Source of the DNA: Bathynomus jamesi
Taxonomy: Eukaryota; Arthropoda; Malacostraca; Isopoda; Cirolanidae
Reading direction: 5' to 3'
Length of the DNA: 64,000 bases
Assembly (NCBI GenBank): GCA_023014485.1
Contig: JAJOZX010008810.1
Span: 1-64,000, forward strand
Shown here: in pieces, positions 1-9,699 of the stretch
Layout of the letters: every line of letters starts with the position of its first letter
Numbering within the stretch: position 1 is the stretch's first letter
Made by a program: the position numbers and the translations under genes
Notes under the pieces: generated by a model
Database searches by the model: none
What the model was told of the DNA's origin: nothing
Seen by the model: the letters and a program-made list of their open reading frames with translations, nothing else

Positions 1-7
1 TATACAA

Positions 8-42
8 TTTGCTTCTAAACTAAAATTAAATGTTATAAAATA

Positions 43-83
<41 letters not shown>

Positions 84-474
84 GGGGAAGATCTCTCACC
101 CGTTCTTCGACCCGACCCCGTTTCATTGTAGAAATAATAATAATAATAATAATAATAATTGATGTGCAATCGCTATGATCCAAAAGAATGGAGACTGTTC
201 ATTGACTCTAGTAACGAAATAACATAGTTTACCGTAAAATGAAGTTTTCTATTATGACGTTTTCGAAGGTAAACTATGTTATTTGTTTCTTTAAGTTCAA
301 TGAAGTCAATGTTAAATTTGCTTCTAAACTAAAATTAAATGTTATAAAATAAATAATATATATATATAATATATATTGGGGGGAAGATCTCTCACCCGTT
401 CTTCGACCCGACCCCGTTTCATTGTAGAAATAATAATAATAATATATAATAATGATAATTGATGTGCAATCGCT
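8..474. repeat. Imperfect direct duplication, offset ~309 bp
   Basis: The stretch from about 8 to 174 reappears from about 317 to 474. It comprises an AT-rich lead, a (TA)n run, a short GC-rich block containing GATCTCTCACCCGTTC, and an (AAT)n run ending in GATGTGCAATCGCT. The two copies differ mainly in microsatellite length. About 140 bp of unique sequence lies between them. No coding potential is visible. Confidence 0.85.
216..286. repeat. Hairpin between the two duplicate units
   Basis: GAAATAACATAGTTTACC at 216-233 is complemented by GGTAAACTATGTTATTTGTTTC from 268, with about 35 bp of loop. Weaker complementarity continues outward (ATTGACT / AGTCAAT). It looks like a small foldback or MITE remnant. 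Confidence 0.7.
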
Positions 475-689
475 ACACGATTAATGGGACACATGGCGCT
501 ATCTGGAATACCTTGCGCTATCTGGCAACTCAGCCAGAATAGAGGATTATAAAAGATCGCGAAGCTGTTGAAGAACCATTCCCCCCTCGGCTCCGGCCGA
601 GTAAGGAGCTCTGCTCCTTCTATTTCAGGCCCTTTGGTAAACCCATAGTGGCCTCTTAGGTTAGGGAAACGAAAATAAATTGGGGGAGA

Positions 690-1095
690 ACTCCACTCTG
701 TCCTTCAGGAGTCTCTCTCCCTCCTTCAGCTCTCTCTCCTGCATGTATCTTCCTCCTTCAGATGTCTCTCTCTCCTGCATGTTTGCCTCCTGCATGTGTA
801 CTCATGCATGTGTACATCCAGCATGTGTACCTACTGCATGTGTACTCCTGCATGTATACGTATGTGTGTACCTCCAGCATGTGTACCTATCCTCTCTCCT
901 TCAGGCGTCTCTCCCTCCTACAGGCATCTCTCTCTTCTTCAGGTCTCTCTCTCTCTCTCTCTCCTTCAAGCGTCTCTCCCTCCTACAGGCATCTCTCTCT
1001 TCTTCAGGCGTCTCTCCCTCCTACAGGCATCTCTCTCTTCTTCAGCTCTCTCTCCTTCAGCTGTCTCTCTCTCTCTCCTTCAGGCGTCTCTCCCC
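690..1095. repeat. CT-rich minisatellite
   Basis: Degenerate tandem units of the type CTCTCTCCTTCAGGCGTC and CCTCCTACAGGCATCTC alternate with GCATGTGTAC units (780-890). The stretch is open in all three plus-strand frames only because the repeat lacks stop codons. The predicted peptides are Ser/Leu-rich low-complexity strings, so it is not annotated as a gene. Confidence 0.85.
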
Positions 1096-1129
1096 CCTTG
1101 GCTCAGCCAACTGGCTGATTCTGGCTGAT

Positions 1130-1200
1130 TCGGAGCCTATAAAACAACGCCAGCCCGGCTGGAAGTCTTAGTGTGCACTTGGCTCCTGCCAGGTGAACAC
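1130..1200 (+). promoter_or_regulatory. TATA-like core promoter and possible splice donor (weak)
   Basis: CCTATAAAACAACG near 1136 is TATA-box-like. About 30 bp downstream lies a possible start region, and CCAGGTGAAC near 1190 could be a splice donor. A second TATA-like stretch (GATTATAAAAGATCG) occurs near 547. No gene can be connected to either, so they may be remnants of retroelement ends or chance matches. Confidence 0.2.
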
Positions 1201-1412
1201 CTCTCCTCCTTTCTCTCCTCCTTTCTTTCTCTTGGGGGATAACGCCGCCTCCAAGTTTCCCACCCCACCCCCCCTTTCCCCCACCCCCCTTTGCAACAAC
1301 CCCCCTTTGCAACAACCCCCTTCCCCCTTTTGCAACAACCCCCCTTTGCAACATTACATAATAACCTGCAACATTCCTGCACTCTCCCCTTTTGCGGCTA
1401 TACTACTCCCAC

Positions 1413-1612
1413 CTAACCTAACTTAGCCTAACTGAACCTAACCCAACCTAACATTTGCCTAACCTAATATGGATCAACATGGGAAAACCGTGGATGAGAG
1501 AAATGATAACATATCGGTTTAATAATTGCTTCCTTTGAAATTCTTCCTCGCGGATTTCTTACTCTTGAACGAGGAATGAAATGGGAATAACAGTGAGTGG
1601 AATGATACCCTT
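1413..1612 (+). repeat. CCTAA-core interspersed repeat, copy 1
   Basis: Degenerate CCTAACCTAA units (1413-1470) are followed by a conserved flank: GGGAAAACCGTGGATGAGA, CCTTTGAAATTCTTC, then AAATGGGAATAACAGTGAGTG. The same flank order occurs at 6230-6390 and, inverted, at 7380-7520. The core is made of the arthropod telomere motif, but the conserved flanks show that this is a dispersed element and not a chromosome end. Confidence 0.75.
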
Positions 1613-1892
1613 TATTTCAACATGGTAATAATTTTGCTTCTAAGTTAAAAGCTTTGATGCTTTTAATGTTTGTTCATTACACATTGAAGATACCAGGAAC
1701 GTTTCTTTCTTTCCCTTGTACCGAAATTACATTTATTTTATTTTAACCCTTTACCGCCGAAAGGGGCGAATTGGTAACGTTTCAAATACACGTAACCTTA
1801 CGTAATTTCCAGGCTACTCTCTTAGATTTTTCAGGAAAGAACGTAATATATTTATAAACTTAATTTGATACCAAAGGTGAAGCTTCAAAATA

Positions 1893-1939
1893 ATTTTGTG
1901 ACTGGAAATACTGTTTCAACAGTGTTTCCAGTCACAAAA
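1893..1939. repeat. Near-perfect 47-bp hairpin
   Basis: ATTTTGTGACTGGAAATACT and its complement (one mismatch) are separated by only a few bases. The surrounding 1,740-2,230 has one 120-codon plus-strand ORF with no recognisable motif, which I do not call a gene. Confidence 0.75.
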
Positions 1940-2229
1940 TGGGAAATCTGCCAGTTGGAGGTGATAGAAGGAAGAATAAGCTGCTTTTTCAAGCAGAAAA
2001 CGCATTTCGCCGATTTTGTCGCTTATCCCCTTCTCCCGCTGCACTACTTGTATACATTTTATTCATTTTTAATTCATTCATTCATCCCAAAAATGCCAAC
2101 TTGCGCGCAATGCGCGAGTAATATTCACTCAAGTTATTCACACGAATATATTTACATAAGAGAAAGGCCTTTTTTTTATCCTGTTTCCTCACAAACGCGC
2201 GCTGCACCTTCATTCTGGGAACCCTAAAT

Positions 2230-2742
2230 TGATCCAAATGATTAGAAGCATGTATAGAATTAAATGTAACTTGAACTAGAAAAATTTAATATTCGAAGTT
2301 CCGCTATGAAAAATTATTCGTATCTTTATCATTATCTCCGTATCTACGTCACGGAATAAAAGGAGAAAAAGGTAGTGAAGAGAAACAATAATAACTGAAG
2401 AAGTTGCAATAATAAAAAAAAACAATAAAATGAAAATGATTGAAAGAATAAACGCACAACAAATGTAAAATAGTAAATGACATCATTAATTATATAAGGG
2501 AGTTACGACAATTAAAATATAAAGGTTTTATATATTATATATATTATATATAAATACATTTATATTATAATGAGTAAAATAAATCTCCAGAAAGATTTAG
2601 TCTATAATAAATTTATTTTTAATAATTTATTTTAATTTATTTATATTTAATCATTATTATTAACAAATATGTATATGGCTTAAACATATGTTTGATGCTA
2701 CTAAAGGAAAATGCTATTTCATGTAATTATTGATAAATTTTA
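2230..2742. other. AT-rich stretch, nothing recognised
   Basis: Very AT-rich, with short ATATATTATATA runs and no ORF of note. Nothing in it can be supported as a gene or a known element. Confidence 0.6.
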
Positions 2743-2890
<148 letters not shown>

Positions 2891-3239
2891 AAAATCCTCC
2901 TTTGTTATAAAGATTTAAGACCGATACTTCATTGTTGAGAATTTTCTCTAATGTCAAAGATCGCCATCAACTACATTTCTCAAAATTCTGAACCTTTTTC
3001 TGGGACACGTCATGAATTCTAATGTGAAAATTACAGTCAGAATTCATGACGACAGAATAATGGAGGACTTAAAAGTAATTTCGTAACGTTATTAATAAAA
3101 GGCAAACTACAAAACGTATTTTAACGTTTCAATTAAAAAACGAGCATTATTGGCATAATATAAAAAGTTTTTCATAAGGGCTAAAATTAATTGCTTTCAG
3201 GAAAGGGTTACTTTCCCTTTTTCGGGGGAAATGAAAAAG

Positions 3240-3285
3240 GAAAAGCTGTCTGTCTGTCTGATTCTCTCTCTCTCTCGCTTTCTCC

Positions 3286-3320
<35 letters not shown>

Positions 3321-3322
3321 CA
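3240..3322. repeat. (CT)n then (TA)n microsatellite
   Basis: CTGT/CTCT repeats pass into a short TATA run at the outer edge of the SINE cluster that follows. Confidence 0.9.
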
Positions 3323-3327
3323 CATAT

Positions 3328-3587
3328 ATACATTTTAACTGCAAACAACACACAGTATAATTAATGTAAAGAACAACGCTTGTATAGAAGAACGTTCCGC
3401 ACAAGATGAGGATGGAGAACGAACAAATGAAAAATGAGGTAACCACCCTGGAATCGAACCCAGGATCTTCCGATTGCCGGTCAGATATGCTAACCACTAC
3501 ACCATGGGCCTCGATTAATCAGAAGTCGTAATTCTCCTACATACGAGCAGAAACCAATGCCCTGAGGGGGCACCTCCCGCATGCCGC
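3328..3587 (-). mobile_element. tRNA-derived SINE, copy A
   Basis: On the minus strand, 3510-3439 folds like a tRNA. It has an A-box-like TGGTGTAGTGGTTAGC, an anticodon stem TCTGA/TCGGA around loop CCGGCAA (anticodon would be GGC, Ala), and a B box GGTTCGATTCC. The acceptor ends (GGCCCAT and GGTTACC) do not pair and U33 is replaced by C, so it is a retroposed tRNA-like head rather than a working tRNA. A tail (GTTCGTTCTCCCTCAT... to TTTGCAGTT) and a leader (GGGAGGTGCCCCCTCAGGG...) accompany it and recur in copies B and C. Confidence 0.7.
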
Positions 3588-3768
3588 ACATATGGTGTAG
3601 TGGTTAGCATATCTGACCGGCAATCGGAAGATCCCGGGTTCGATTCCCGGGTGGTTACCTCATTTTTCATTTGTTCGTTCTCCCTCATCTTGTGCGGAAC
3701 GTTCTTCTATACAAGCGTCGTTCTTTACATTAATTATACTGTGTGTTGTTTGCAGTTGAAATATATAT
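3588..3768 (+). mobile_element. tRNA-derived SINE, copy B
   Basis: Same tRNA-like head (3589-3659, A and B boxes intact) and same tail as copy A but on the plus strand. The first bases of the acceptor region differ (CATATGG). It begins within a base of the outer end of copy A, so A and B form a head-to-head pair. Confidence 0.7.
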
Positions 3769-3769
3769 A

Positions 3770-4003
3770 TGTGGGCATGCGGGAGGTGCCCCCTCAGGGC
3801 ATTGGTTTCTGCTCGTATGTAGGAGAATTACGACTTCTGATTAATCGAGGCCCATGGTGTAGTGGTTAGCATATCTGACCGGCAATCGGAAGATCCCGGG
3901 TTCGATTCCTGGGTGGTTACTTCATTTTTCATTTGTTCGTTCTCCCTCCTCATCTTGTGCGGAACGTTCTTCTAACAAGCGTCGTTCTTTACATATATAT
4001 ATA
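3770..4003 (+). mobile_element. tRNA-derived SINE, copy C
   Basis: Leader (3772-3848), tRNA-like head (3849-3920) and truncated tail. It is the inverted counterpart of copy A over more than 200 bp and follows copy B directly. The tail runs into a (TA)n microsatellite at about 3993-4012. Confidence 0.7.
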
Positions 4004-4011
4004 TATATATA

Positions 4012-4492
4012 TCAGGTGACTTTTTAAACCTCTCATACTTTGAAAGGTTTTCATTTTTTATAAATGGAAATAAAAGCATGAAATTTTCACTGTACTTTCT
4101 TTACACATGGGAAATTACTCTCCTAGTGCAAAACATACTCTATGTGATGTCTTCTCAGCTGAGGATACTTTCGATGAAAGAGTTCTGTCTAACAGATTTT
4201 CTTTGGTTTATGATAAAGGAATATAATGGCCATCGTCACCAGATCTAAATCCCTGTGTCTTTTATCTGTATGGTTATTTAAAAGGTAGAGTGTTTAAACA
4301 GAATCCACACATAACAGAACTGAAAGCATCAACTGAACAAGAAAATTTTCAGATTTCAAGAGGTACTTTGTCCAGAGCACTGAAAAATTCTGTTGTTCGT
4401 ATGCAAAGAATTAATGAGCTAAGAAAACATCACATAGAGCATGGTTTGCATTAGGAGAGTAATTTTCCATGCATAAAGAAAGTAGGGTAAAA
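4012..4492 (+). pseudogene. Mariner-type element, internally deleted
   Basis: The left end starts at a TA (ATCAGGTGACTTTTTAAACC) and matches the left end of the element at 44,729. Only the C-terminal part of the transposase remains. Around 4228-4270 it reads WP, SPDLNPC and YLYGYLKGRVF, the usual context of the third catalytic Asp (Cys follows P here, so that Asp is lost). HHIEHG then appears near a stop at about 4452. The first two catalytic Asp regions are gone, and the right TIR is shortened. Confidence 0.7.
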
Positions 4493-4589
4493 ATATATAT
4501 ATAACTTTGGTTAACCTTGGTTTTGCTTCCACCCGAATTGTTCATTCTGACGAAGGTCAAACTTGTCACTCCACTTTAGACCTACAGCT

Positions 4590-4680
4590 TAACATGGAAT
4601 CCGAACACGCCCCACCAGCATCCTAGCGTCTTAACCACTAGGCTACCCAGGGTACCCCTTTATCTACCAGCTAATTTTTA
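4590..4680 (-). mobile_element. tRNA-like SINE head fragment
   Basis: On the minus strand there is an A-box-like TAGCCTAGTGGTTAAGACGC, followed about 30 bp later by a B-box-like GTTCGGATTCC. This is the layout of a pol III promoter in a tRNA-derived SINE. No pairing acceptor stem is visible. Confidence 0.45.
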
Positions 4681-4737
4681 TTGTATAGAAGGATGAACAG
4701 CTGGGTTTTGCTGAGCGCCGCCTACATACATATGTAC

Positions 4738-4774
<37 letters not shown>
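4738..4774. repeat. (GA)n microsatellite
   Basis: About 17 uninterrupted AG units. Confidence 0.95.
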
Positions 4775-4776
<2 letters not shown>

Positions 4777-4859
4777 TATGATACATAATTTAATTATGAT
4801 TAAATAAATACTGCTTAAAACTTTAACACCCAAATATTTGGAGTAATAAAACCGCCCAT

Positions 4860-5590
4860 TTGGAATCATATCTCGGATTAATTTTGTAGAGTTAGTCAGA
4901 ATAAACCATAAATAATGTTGATGATTGAACTTATAAAAACCTGTCTTGAAGTTTCAAATATAAATTATGAGAGAGCTATAGGGAGGTTCAAAGGGGGCGG
5001 AGTTCCTTCATAATTGGGTAATGTTCGATACTTCGATATTTAAAGCCGATAAGGTTATTGCATTCTCATCGAAATAAAGGTCATGAACGTTTTGATCACC
5101 TTTCGAGGCCATGAGCACTTATTTTTAAGAGTGAAAATAGACGAAAAGACAAAAACATGTAGAACAGCGATATTTGCCCATTTTTTAAGGATCTCACATT
5201 GCAAATAACCCTAATTAAAAAAAAATTCTATACACGCTGTGCATCAAAACTATTTCAAAGAAAGTTTCGCTTTTTTTTTTTTTATACTTTGGGGGAAAAA
5301 GTTTGCCTACAAACATAAAATTTCTATAAAAAAAAGTGCAAGAGAAAATTACTAATTGGTAATAGAATTCTGTTTCTATGTGGCTATGTTATCCTTTATT
5401 TGTAGGCGAACATTTTTCCAAACGGTTCATGAGAAAAGATAATTAAATATTTTTAATTGAAAAAAATGCATCTGATCTTCGTGGAATTGCATAGAAAAAT
5501 TAGATATAAAAGAACGAGACTGTGGCGCTATCTTTTGCAGAAATTATGAACTATTTTTGTTTTTTATAAAATATTTTATCGCAAAACGGG
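4860..5590. other. No gene recognised
   Basis: AT-rich, with short poly-T and poly-A runs around 5218 and 5270. No ORF longer than about 60 codons and no repeat match elsewhere in the window that I could find. Confidence 0.5.
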
Positions 5591-5838
5591 TCTCCAGCCA
5601 TGTATATTCACTGGCGTGCCCGTTCCATCTTCCGCAGCAAAAGCTCCCCCTCCCCGAAACAGAACCTAGGGGAAGGACTAGGAGAGGCACGTGTGTACTA
5701 AAACCTTCCCTGGTTCTCACTTAATGTGTACACTAAATTTAGTGCAGATTACCCAAGCCGTTTAGCTGTGCATAAACGAACAGACAAACATCATCATCAT
5801 CATCATCCCATATATATATATATATATATATATAGTAT
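5590..5838 (+). mobile_element. Possible LINE/SINE 3' tail with (ATC)n and (TA)n
   Basis: TTTAGTGCAGATTACCCAAG, CCGTTTAGCTGTGCAT and AACAGACAAACATC in this order are reminiscent of the 3' ends of RTE-like LINEs and their SINEs in arthropods, which end in CAGACAGACA plus a short tandem tail. Here the tail is (ATC)n, then a (TA)n run to 5836. The assignment rests on recalled motif order. Confidence 0.3.
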
Positions 5839-5914
5839 ATATATGAATTTTAAAACGAGTCAAATTATTTCGTTTTTATTTATAAAATGCAAACTTAAAT
5901 GTAATAGTTGCACA

Positions 5915-6395
5915 TTGCCCAGTCAGTGTCATTCCTACAGTATTCCCATCCGAGTTCAGCAAATGAAAATGCATAAAATGAGAGGAGAGGATGATTACTG
6001 AGGAGAGATCCACATTTGAGAAAAAGAGATTCTTGATTTGAGAAACAATGGCACGTCATTCCCATTCGCGGTAAAGGCGACAAATGGGAATAGTTAATAT
6101 TTCCTAACCTAAGTTGATTTAACCTAACGTACCCTAACCTAACATTAGCCTGCCTAACCTAGCCAAACCAAACTTATCGTAATCTAACCCAATCTATCGT
6201 ACCCTAACCTAACCTGATCTAACCGGTACCAAAGTGGGAAAGCCGTGAATGATAATGAGAATGGTACGAATTGGGAATAGATCGATTTGAAAATGTCTCC
6301 TTTGAAATTCTCATTCTCGGTTTTCAATCAATCATTCTCTTGGGAGCGGTTTCAAATGGGAATAGCATTGAGTCGGACAATATCTAATAAGTTTA
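5915..6395 (+). repeat. CCTAA-core interspersed repeat, copy 2
   Basis: A left flank (TCATTCCTACAG, then GATCCACATTTGAG, then TTGATTTGAGAAACAATG) is followed by degenerate CCTAACCTAA units (6095-6220). The right flank holds CAAAGTGGGAAAGCCGTG, GATCGATTTGAAAATG and CCTTTGAAATTCTC. It is the inverted partner of 7370-7840: both flanks and the core align in reverse complement with moderate divergence. Confidence 0.8.
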
Positions 6396-6568
6396 GTTTT
6401 TTAAATATTTCAATAGCCTTTAATTTGGATCTTAGTTTGACTTCTTAATTACATGCAACGTCATATCCTTGCGTCTTGCAATATATTACGAATAATTATT
6501 GTTGTTGTTGTTGTTTTTCTTATTTTTCTTATTATTATTATTATTTTTCAAAAGGGAGGAGCTATATA

Positions 6569-6727
6569 CAGGGTGTTTCAAAAGACCGGAATCATAGGAA
6601 ATATTTTTAATGTATACACCTCGTAGTAGTTTCGTGCATTGGTCTCTTTTCATACGAAGTTCAAGCTGGTGCCTCTAGGCCTGGCTTGATGGAGGAGCGA
6701 GTTGCTGTCTTGCGTGTTTGCAGTTAA

Positions 6728-6783
<56 letters not shown>

Positions 6784-6826
6784 GAAAATAAATATTCCTA
6801 TGATTCCTGACTTTTGAAACACCCTG
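6569..6826. mobile_element. Mariner-like MITE
   Basis: TIRs CAGGGTGTTTCAAAAG... at 6569 and ...CTTTTGAAACACCCTG ending 6826, each next to a TA target site. The interior includes a long (TA)n run (6730-6782) and a LINE-derived patch. A further copy of the right end (AAATATTTCCTACGATTTC to ATCCTG) sits at 7258-7302, so an older element with the same ends may have spanned 6569-7302. Confidence 0.65.
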
Positions 6827-6872
6827 TATTTATAGGACTATTTATTTTTCAATTATATTATGATATATACTC

Positions 6873-6912
<40 letters not shown>

Positions 6913-7255
6913 TATACACTCGTACACACACAAAGGAAAACAAAAGACATCAAACAGCAACAGACCGGCTGGTCCCTACTAGACTGTCTGTTTTGGGAGA
7001 AAGGTTGAAAGATGTAAGAAAATTGAAAGACAAGTGAAAGTCTTAAAGCAAAACAAAGAAGAGAGGTTGAAAGGAAGGAAATAAATTTAAAGACAAAGTA
7101 AAATTTTTAAAGTAAAGAGAAGGGAATCCGAGAAAAAAAATATGCTTCTAATTGCCTTTAAGGCAAGATACGCATCTAGTCTCTTTTTAAAGGAGTCGAC
7201 CGAATTACTTTGAACTACCCTAGCTGGCAATCTATTCCAAATATTAACTATATGT
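6620..7255 (-). pseudogene. 3' end of a LINE of the 16-19 kb type, split
   Basis: On the minus strand 7255-7140 reads NIWNRLPARVVQSNS and FKKRLDAYLALKAI, the C-terminus found in CR1/Jockey-like reverse transcriptase ORFs. Then 6725-6620 reads DSNSLLHQARPRG, matching the end of the LINE ORF near 16,240. Between them lie (TA)n, the MITE end and unrelated sequence. It is a fossil fragment only. Confidence 0.65.
6870..6925. repeat. (TA)n microsatellite
   Basis: About 35 bp of TA, then an ACAC run. Confidence 0.9.
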
Positions 7256-7369
7256 AGACATTAAAAATATTTCCTACGATTTCATACTTTTGAAGTATCC
7301 TGTATAACTAAATAAACGGTCCGAAATATATATTTTCAGTCCTTCAGATGATAATTCAGAAGGTTTGAG

Positions 7370-7840
7370 GAGGTGCTTCAGTCGGTTTACTCTCACTCAC
7401 CGTCATTTCCATTTGATTCCGCGCCCAAGAATGGGGAAATGAGGAAGTGAGAATCTGAAACGAGGCATTTTCAAATCGGTCTATTCCCAATTCATGTCAT
7501 TCTCATCCACGGCCTTTCCCACTTTGGTCCGGGTTAGGTTACGATTGGTTAGGTTATGATTGGTTAGGATACGATAAGTTAGGTTATGTTTGGTTAGGAT
7601 ACGATAAGTTAGGTTTTGATTGGTTAGGCTAATGTTAGGTTAGGTTCTGATTGGTTAAAATGAGTTAGGTTAGGAAATATTAAACATTCCCACTCAGTGC
7701 CGTTTGCTGCGAGTGGGAATGTAGTGACATTGTTTCCCAAATCAAGAAACGCTTTTCTTAAATGTGGATTTTTTCACTTTTGTACATTCTCACTCGTGGA
7801 CCACGAATACAAATGGGAATGCCATTGATTGAATGGGTAG
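7370..7840 (-). repeat. CCTAA-core interspersed repeat, copy 3 (inverted)
   Basis: Reverse-complement counterpart of 5915-6395. GGTTAGGTTACG-type TTAGG units occupy 7525-7675. They are preceded by CATCCACGGCCTTTCCCAC and followed by TTGTTTCCCAAATCAAGAAA and TTAAATGTGGATT. Copies 2 and 3 make a large inverted repeat with arms of about 470 bp and about 1 kb between them. Confidence 0.8.
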
Positions 7841-8044
7841 TAATCCTTCAGTTGACTGTTCGCTTCGGTGAGGCGTTTGAGAATTAAAAAAAGGAGTGGA
7901 GATTGAAGAATGGAAAGTCAAAGGCGGAACGTGAGAGCCAAAGAGACGATCGGAATATATTATCTCCGTGAACTCGAGTTAAGTTTTTTTTTAAACCCTT
8001 TCGCTGCGGCGTAACTAATTTTCCATCTGCCAGGAATATGACGT

Positions 8045-8311
8045 CATTATAATGTCGAATGGGTTAAAAGTATTTTTGTATACGTACATAAGCTTCAGTA
8101 GAAAAGAGTTTATCCCAAGTTACTCCCTTTTTAAATCTCAAAGACTTTTGCCTGAAAAGCTGTCATGCTTCCCAACGGCATATTCAGATAAGAATACTGT
8201 AATTAAAGTTAAAAAATTAAACGTTAATTCCAACATTGTGTAAATCAGTATGGCTGTAATATATATCTTATGTAATGTGCTCTTTCTGAATAAAGATTAT
8301 TATTATTATTA

Positions 8312-8382
<71 letters not shown>
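8045..8382 (+). mobile_element. LINE 3' terminal fragment with (ATT)n tail
   Basis: CATGCTTCCCAACGGCATAT followed by TCAGATAAGAATACTG matches the inverted segment at 52,260-52,290 next to the LINE at 52-54 kb. The fragment ends in GAATAAAGATTATT and an (ATT)n tract (8296-8382), as LINE 3' ends often do. Confidence 0.5.
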
Positions 8383-8383
<1 letters not shown>

Positions 8384-8389
8384 ATCTAT

Positions 8390-9080
8390 TCACTGCAATA
8401 ATTATTTCTGTTAAAATTTTACCTATTTTTGTTCCGAATGTAGAAGTCTAAATTTTTAAATGGAAAATAAATTTATACAGATTAAACATTACAGTAAATG
8501 TGGATTAAATTTTTACTTTGCTACACGTGTTGTGAAATTATTGAACATATACACTAATATAAATGTCACATTTTGAACTGCTTCATAGGTACTGGAATTC
8601 TAAATCAAGGAAAAAAGTAATTGAGAAAAAAGTAGGAACTAAATAATAAAAATAATTTCAGTTTACAACCTTTAAAAATTGTATTTTGATTATAGTTCAA
8701 AATCAGGCAATTTCTGTTCACAATTACTTCATTTGTAAATAGAGGGAAAAAAATATGTAATAAAAAATACATTGCTTTAAAAATCTAAACGCCGTAGCAG
8801 ATTTTATGATTCTTCCTTAGCAGGAGCAGGGTTCGCTTTTCGGGTGTATGAGAATGAAGATTGGGCATAAATGGGCCAACGAACTAACCATATGATCTGG
8901 TTGGTTGTTTTTTGTGATTAAAAACAGAAGAGAAAAATTAGATAGGAGAAGAAGGATAAAGAAGGAAATCAGGAAAGAAACAGACTCGCATTTGCAACAA
9001 GACAAGAAATCTAAGGTAAAAGAGGATCGTGTGGCTGAGTTAACAGCAGAACTCCCAAAAAGTAATAGATACGAACTAGC
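8390..9080. other. No gene recognised
   Basis: AT-rich. A 79-codon plus-strand ORF (8905 on) is Lys/Arg/Glu-rich and runs into the repeat that follows. I see no motif and do not call it. Confidence 0.5.
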
Positions 9081-9129
9081 GGAGCGACCCGGCGTTGCCG
9101 GGGCGGATGTTGAACGCGATATATATATA

Positions 9130-9300
9130 TATATGCCCGGTTAGGTCAACTGAATGCTCGGTTAGGTTAATTGAATGCCCAGTTAGGTCAACTGAATGCC
9201 CGATTAGGTTAATTAAATGCCCGGTTAGGTCAACTGAATGCCCGATTAGATTAATTGAATGCCCGGGTACGTTAATTGAATGCCCGGTTAGGTTAATTGT
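9130..9300 (+). repeat. ~21-bp minisatellite GGTYAAYTGAATGCCCGRTTA
   Basis: About eight units, alternating GGTCAACTGAATGCCCGGTT-like and GGTTAATTGAATGCCC-like forms. The same unit recurs at 56,825-56,940 and once at 29,365-29,385. The open frame through it is a repeat artefact. Confidence 0.85.
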
Positions 9301-9394
9301 ACACCCTTGACAATTGGTTAGGTTAAGTCATGATATTTTCGTTAAAGCCAACGAAAATATCACGACTTAACCTAACCAATCGTCAAGGGCGTAC
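9299..9394. repeat. Hairpin with CCTAA core
   Basis: Arms of about 45 bp (9299-9343 and 9350-9394) contain GATATTTTCGTT and its complement, GGTTAGGTTAAG / CTTAACCTAACC, and GTACACCCTTGAC / GTCAAGGGCGTAC, with only 6 bp between them. The same motif order occurs at 29,390-29,450 and in both arms of the foldback at 56.6-57.0 kb. Confidence 0.85.
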
Positions 9395-9604
9395 AGATGA
9401 CCTAACCTGGCACTCAATGAACCTAAACGGGTATTCAATAATTTTACCATAGGTTTCGTAATGATCTTGATGACGTCATTTAATGTTTTAAAATTAATTA
9501 TTTTTTATTAATACCCACATGCACAACCTCGGGACCTAATCAATATGTGTGTGAAGTTTCATGTTTGTAACTGCTTCCATTTTGGAGTTATGGCTGATGG
9601 CTGG

Positions 9605-9660
<56 letters not shown>

Positions 9661-9699
9661 TTTTTATCATTATTATTATTATTATTATAGATAAACAAT

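Larger units (their letters stand above)
9083..9695 (+). mobile_element. LINE/SINE-like element carrying a minisatellite
   Basis: It starts with GCGGAGCGACCCGGCGTTGC. It ends with GTGTGAAGTTTCATG, GGAGTTATGGCTGATGG, an (AC)n run (9606-9657) and (ATT)n before GATAAACAATAG. That head and tail resemble the RTE-related repeats common in arthropods (recalled, not searched). Inside lie a minisatellite (9130-9300) and a hairpin (9299-9394). Confidence 0.45.

Noticed and set aside
680..1171. 163-codon and overlapping plus-strand ORFs in CT-rich DNA
   Set aside because: Open in all three frames because the repeat lacks stop codons; Ser/Leu low complexity only.
1413..1470. True telomere or chromosome end
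   Set aside because: CCTAA units are few and degenerate, and are embedded in a repeat with conserved flanks found at two other places.
1865..2227. 120-codon plus-strand ORF
   Set aside because: No motif, overlaps a hairpin, composition as surrounding DNA.
3439..3510. Functional tRNA-Ala(GGC) gene
   Set aside because: Acceptor stem does not pair, U33 is replaced, and the head sits in a repeated unit of three; a tRNA-derived SINE fits better.
3800..4020. LTR retrotransposon ends
   Set aside because: The duplicated segments are inverted, include a tRNA-like head and have no primer-binding site or Gag-Pol sequence between them.
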